A stretch of DNA of 8,961 nt from Bacteroidales bacterium UBA1733 (GTDB lineage Bacteria; Bacteroidota; Bacteroidia; Bacteroidales; UBA3663): positions 2,437-11,397 of the forward strand of contig DCIF01000077.1 of the NCBI GenBank assembly GCA_002315795.1. Direction: 5' to 3'. Numbering within the stretch: position 1 is the stretch's first letter; every line of letters starts with the position of its first letter. A model generated the notes under the pieces. It was not told the origin of the DNA. It saw only the letters and a list, made by a program, of their open reading frames with translations, and ran no database searches. Position numbers and translations under genes: made by a program. Of the stretch, positions 6,913-8,961 are shown piece after piece.

Positions 6913-7608
6913 TTATTTCTTTCCGATGAAGAGACGGCAAAGACCAAAGGTATATGCTATCTGGCGTGTATCTGAGAAACCGGCTTGCTTCAGCATCTGC
7001 AGGAAAACGTCTGGTTTCGGGAAATTAAGCACCGAAGCAGGCAGATAGTTATAGGCTTCCTTATTGCCAGAGATGAGTCCGCCGATCCAGGGTAAAATGT
7101 GTAAGAAATAGAGTTTGTATCCCCAAAGCAGCAACTTATTCTGTGGAACCGAAAGCTCAAGAATAAAAGTGTGGCCACCAGGACGAATCACACGACACAT
7201 CTCATCAAGACCTTTCTGCAAGTGCTCATAGTTACGGACACCGAAAGCCACCGTGATGGCATCTACAGAATTATCTTCCATCTGAAGCTGTGTGGCATCA
7301 TCAACATGCATGGTGATGCGCTCTGACAGTCCTTGTTCAGCTACCTTTTGTCGGCCAATGTCCATCATTCCTTCGCTGATATCCACACCAATGACCTTCG
7401 CATCCGGACACTTTCTGGCAATCAGTAAACTGAAGTCTCCAGTGCCACAAGCCTCGTCGAGTACAACTTTTGGCTGTGTCTTCGAAAGACGATCGATAGC
7501 ATCCATTCGCCAGAGCTTATCTATATTGAGCGAAAGAATGTGATTGAGTTTATCGTAAGTCGGTGCAATGTTATCGAACATTGAAGCCACGAAAGCTTTC
7601 TTTGCCAT
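6913..7608 (-). CDS. ubiE: Demethylmenaquinone methyltransferase MenG/UbiE
   Basis: It catalyses the last step of menaquinone synthesis, SAM-dependent C-methylation of demethylmenaquinone at the inner membrane. Counting from MAKKAFVASMFDNIAPTYD (start 7608, 231 residues), the family motifs are MFDNIAPTYDKLNH (10-23), SAM loop DEACGTGDFSLL (51-62), GVDISEGMM (74-82), AFGVRNYEHLQKGLDEM (121-137) and RVIRPGG (139-145), then SGNKEAYNYLPASV (180-193) and the end TFGLCRLFIGKK. The SAM loop has DEACGTGD where many homologues have DxATGTGD. Three in-frame ATGs are possible: 7629, 7608 and 7581. I favour 7608 because it keeps the KK-x-x-V lead-in before MFDNIA and follows an A/T-rich stretch. With it, the gene overlaps the HAD gene end by 38 bases in another frame. 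An anaerobe with fumarate respiration would need this enzyme. Confidence 0.92.
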   Translation of the reverse strand: MAKKAFVASMFDNIAPTYDKLNHILSLNIDKLWRMDAIDRLSKTQPKVVLDEACGTGDFSLLIARKCPDAKVIGVDISEGMMDIGRQKVAEQGLSERITMHVDDATQLQMEDNSVDAITVAFGVRNYEHLQKGLDEMCRVIRPGGHTFILELSVPQNKLLLWGYKLYFLHILPWIGGLISGNKEAYNYLPASVLNFPKPDVFLQMLKQAGFSDTRQIAYTFGLCRLFIGKK

Positions 7609-8371
7609 ATATTTTAGGTTTTGCTTCATACAATCCGATCACCTCATCTAAACGGTCAGCCAGTTCCTGCATACCAGACAAGACAATGTCTGCACCAGCA
7701 TCTCGTAGCACTTGAGGATCAAGGGGCCCTGTATTTACTGCCACTGTAAAAATGCCGGCAGCCTTGGCTGCCTGTACCCCCATAGGAGCATTCTCTACGA
7801 CGATAGCCTCTTCGCAGCAGATGGACTTCGTTCCGTCTTCAAAGGGATTCTCTGATTTCCAATCAACTGGAAGATTATTTCCTGCAGCCTTGCGAAGACC
7901 ATAGAGATAAGGATCTGGATGGGGTTTTCCGTGGCCGATGGGACAGTCTTTGCCATTGACGATATGGTTCCAGTCAAAGACATCAGGATAAGCCAGATCC
8001 AATTTGTTAATCAGAGAAGCCTGGCCAGAACCCGTGACAAGCACGCGCGTAAGGCCCTTCTCTCCTACTTTACGCAATACTTCAGCAGCTCCAGGCATAG
8101 GTAATGCAGGTCCAAGCTGCGTGAAGCATTGTGATTTCTCTTTATAGTAAGCCTCCAGTTCCCAATCTGTAGCATGTCTTCCGCGCTGCTCTACAAAGAA
8201 GTCATCAATGACCTGGTGACCTGTAGAACCTTCGACCAAGAAAAAGAAAGTACGGTCACACACGAACCCGTAATGTTCGTGCATGACCTGATACCATGCT
8301 TCGGCATGATTTGGCATAGAGTCAAACAAGACTCCATCCATGTCGAAAAGAAAGGCTTTAAGCAGGCTCAT
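7571..8371 (-). CDS. HAD-superfamily hydrolase, beta-phosphoglucomutase-like
   Basis: This 266-residue cytoplasmic enzyme has all four HAD motifs. Motif I is FLFDMDGVLFDS, with nucleophile Asp10 and acid/base Asp12. Motif II is VLVTGSGQ (Thr113), motif III GKPHPDPYL (Lys149), and motif IV VVENAPMGVQAAKAAG (191-206). The helical cap lies at about 18-95. A stretch at about 164-188 (rich in charged residues, with CCEE) lengthens the link between motifs III and IV relative to compact beta-phosphoglucomutases. Motif IV has Glu-Asn where many relatives have Glu-Asp. Expected chemistry is hydrolysis or transfer of phosphate on a sugar phosphate or similar small molecule; substrate unknown. It starts 2 bases after pgi, which favours a sugar-phosphate role by context only. 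Its last codons overlap ubiE, and the tail KPKIYGKESFRGFNVR has no obvious HAD role. Confidence 0.88.
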   Translation of the reverse strand: MSLLKAFLFDMDGVLFDSMPNHAEAWYQVMHEHYGFVCDRTFFFLVEGSTGHQVIDDFFVEQRGRHATDWELEAYYKEKSQCFTQLGPALPMPGAAEVLRKVGEKGLTRVLVTGSGQASLINKLDLAYPDVFDWNHIVNGKDCPIGHGKPHPDPYLYGLRKAAGNNLPVDWKSENPFEDGTKSICCEEAIVVENAPMGVQAAKAAGIFTVAVNTGPLDPQVLRDAGADIVLSGMQELADRLDEVIGLYEAKPKIYGKESFRGFNVR

Positions 8372-8373
8372 TT

Positions 8374-8961
8374 TTACTCAGCCAGACGCGCCTTAATCGC
8401 CTTGGTAGCCTCCTCATAACCAGGCTTCTCAAGGAGAGCAAACATGTTCTTCTTATAAGCTTCAACACCTGGCTGGTTGAATGGATTTACACCGAGGATG
8501 TATCCAGAGATACCGCAAGAACGCTCGAAGAAGTAGATGAGCTGACCGAGGTTATACTCGTCGAGCACAGGGATGGTGATCTTGATGTTAGGTACACCAC
8601 CGTCAACGTGAGCGATCTGTGTACCGAGCTCTGCCATCTTGTTTACCTCATCGACACGCTTGCCAGCGAGGAAGTTCAAACCATCGAGGTTCTCCTCGTC
8701 TGATGGGAAGAGGACGGTCTTGTTAGCCTTCTCGACAGAGACAACGGTCTCGAAGATGGTGCGCTCACCCTCCTGGATCCACTGACCCATAGAGTGAAGG
8801 TCGGTAGTGAAATCAACGGATGCTGGGAAGATACCCTTACGATCCTTACCTTCAGACTCACCGAAGAGCTGCTTCCACCACTCCATCATATAGTGGAGCT
8901 TTGGCTGGTAGTTTACAAGGATCTCAGTCTTCTTGCCATACTGATAAAGCGCATTACGCAT
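8374..8961 (-). CDS. pgi: Glucose-6-phosphate isomerase, C-terminal part (cut by the right edge)
   Basis: The last 195 codons of Pgi, which interconverts glucose 6-phosphate and fructose 6-phosphate in the cytoplasm. The methionine at the window edge is internal, since Pgi of this type is about 450 residues. Recognisable blocks are [20 protein letters not shown] (13-32), [20 protein letters not shown] (34-53) and [12 protein letters not shown] (54-65). The signature-2 region is [20 protein letters not shown] (153-172), with the conserved active-site Lys in its VEAYK end. The form is the short bacterial (Bacillus-like) Pgi. The stop TAA is 2 bases from the HAD gene start, so the two are translationally close and cotranscribed. 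The promoter lies outside the window. Confidence 0.96.
   Translation of the reverse strand: MRNALYQYGKKTEILVNYQPKLHYMMEWWKQLFGESEGKDRKGIFPASVDFTTDLHSMGQWIQEGERTIFETVVSVEKANKTVLFPSDEENLDGLNFLAGKRVDEVNKMAELGTQIAHVDGGVPNIKITIPVLDEYNLGQLIYFFERSCGISGYILGVNPFNQPGVEAYKKNMFALLEKPGYEEATKAIKARLAE

Noticed and set aside
6900..6947. Longer start for the barrel protein at 6947
   Set aside because: It adds 16 residues ahead of a normal signal peptide and overlaps the ubiE end; the ATG at 6899 fits better.
7571..7629. Frameshift joining the HAD end to ubiE
   Set aside because: The ubiE frame itself carries a family-like lead-in (KKAFVASMFDNIAP) with good start codons, so two overlapping genes explain the data without a sequencing error or break.

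Overview
The window looks like a chromosomal segment from a Bacteroidales bacterium, most likely Prevotellaceae (Prevotella/Segatella type). Three things point there: secreted proteins with Bacteroidota-style leaders, a promoter of the TTTG / TAnnTTTG kind instead of -35/-10 boxes, and A/T-rich start regions without clear Shine-Dalgarno sites. The genus is inferred from protein style only. All eight genes lie on the minus strand, so transcription runs from high to low coordinates.

Right part (8961 to 3470), in transcription order: the C-terminal part of glucose-6-phosphate isomerase (pgi, cut by the window edge); a HAD phosphatase/phosphoglucomutase-like enzyme; the menaquinone methyltransferase MenG/UbiE; a small secreted protein with a probable outer-membrane beta-barrel; a secreted alpha/beta-hydrolase esterase of the Fes/CE1 type; and a soluble PAS-PAS-GGDEF diguanylate cyclase. 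Gaps are 2, overlap, 13, 2 and 38 bases, and I see no internal promoter, so this is probably one long transcription unit mixing core metabolism with envelope and signalling genes.

Middle (3327 to 3469): a 143-base intergenic region with a good Bacteroidota promoter and, at the predicted transcription start, a perfect 9-base inverted repeat. It drives a secreted, PA14-containing family 3 glycoside hydrolase of the beta-xylosidase-like subgroup (3326 to 708).

Left part (707 to 1): a 220-base intergenic region holding two short-period repeat arrays in opposite orientation, then the N-terminal 162 codons of a type-B carboxylesterase lipoprotein that runs off the window. Together the GH3 enzyme and the two esterases suggest breakdown of decorated plant polysaccharide (xylan-like) in the periplasm or at the cell surface. 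No SusC/SusD pair, sensor regulator, mobile element, tRNA, rRNA or CRISPR array is visible. I did not find a convincing undescribed multi-gene system. The most unusual items are the diguanylate cyclase, the operator-like palindrome and the repeat arrays.
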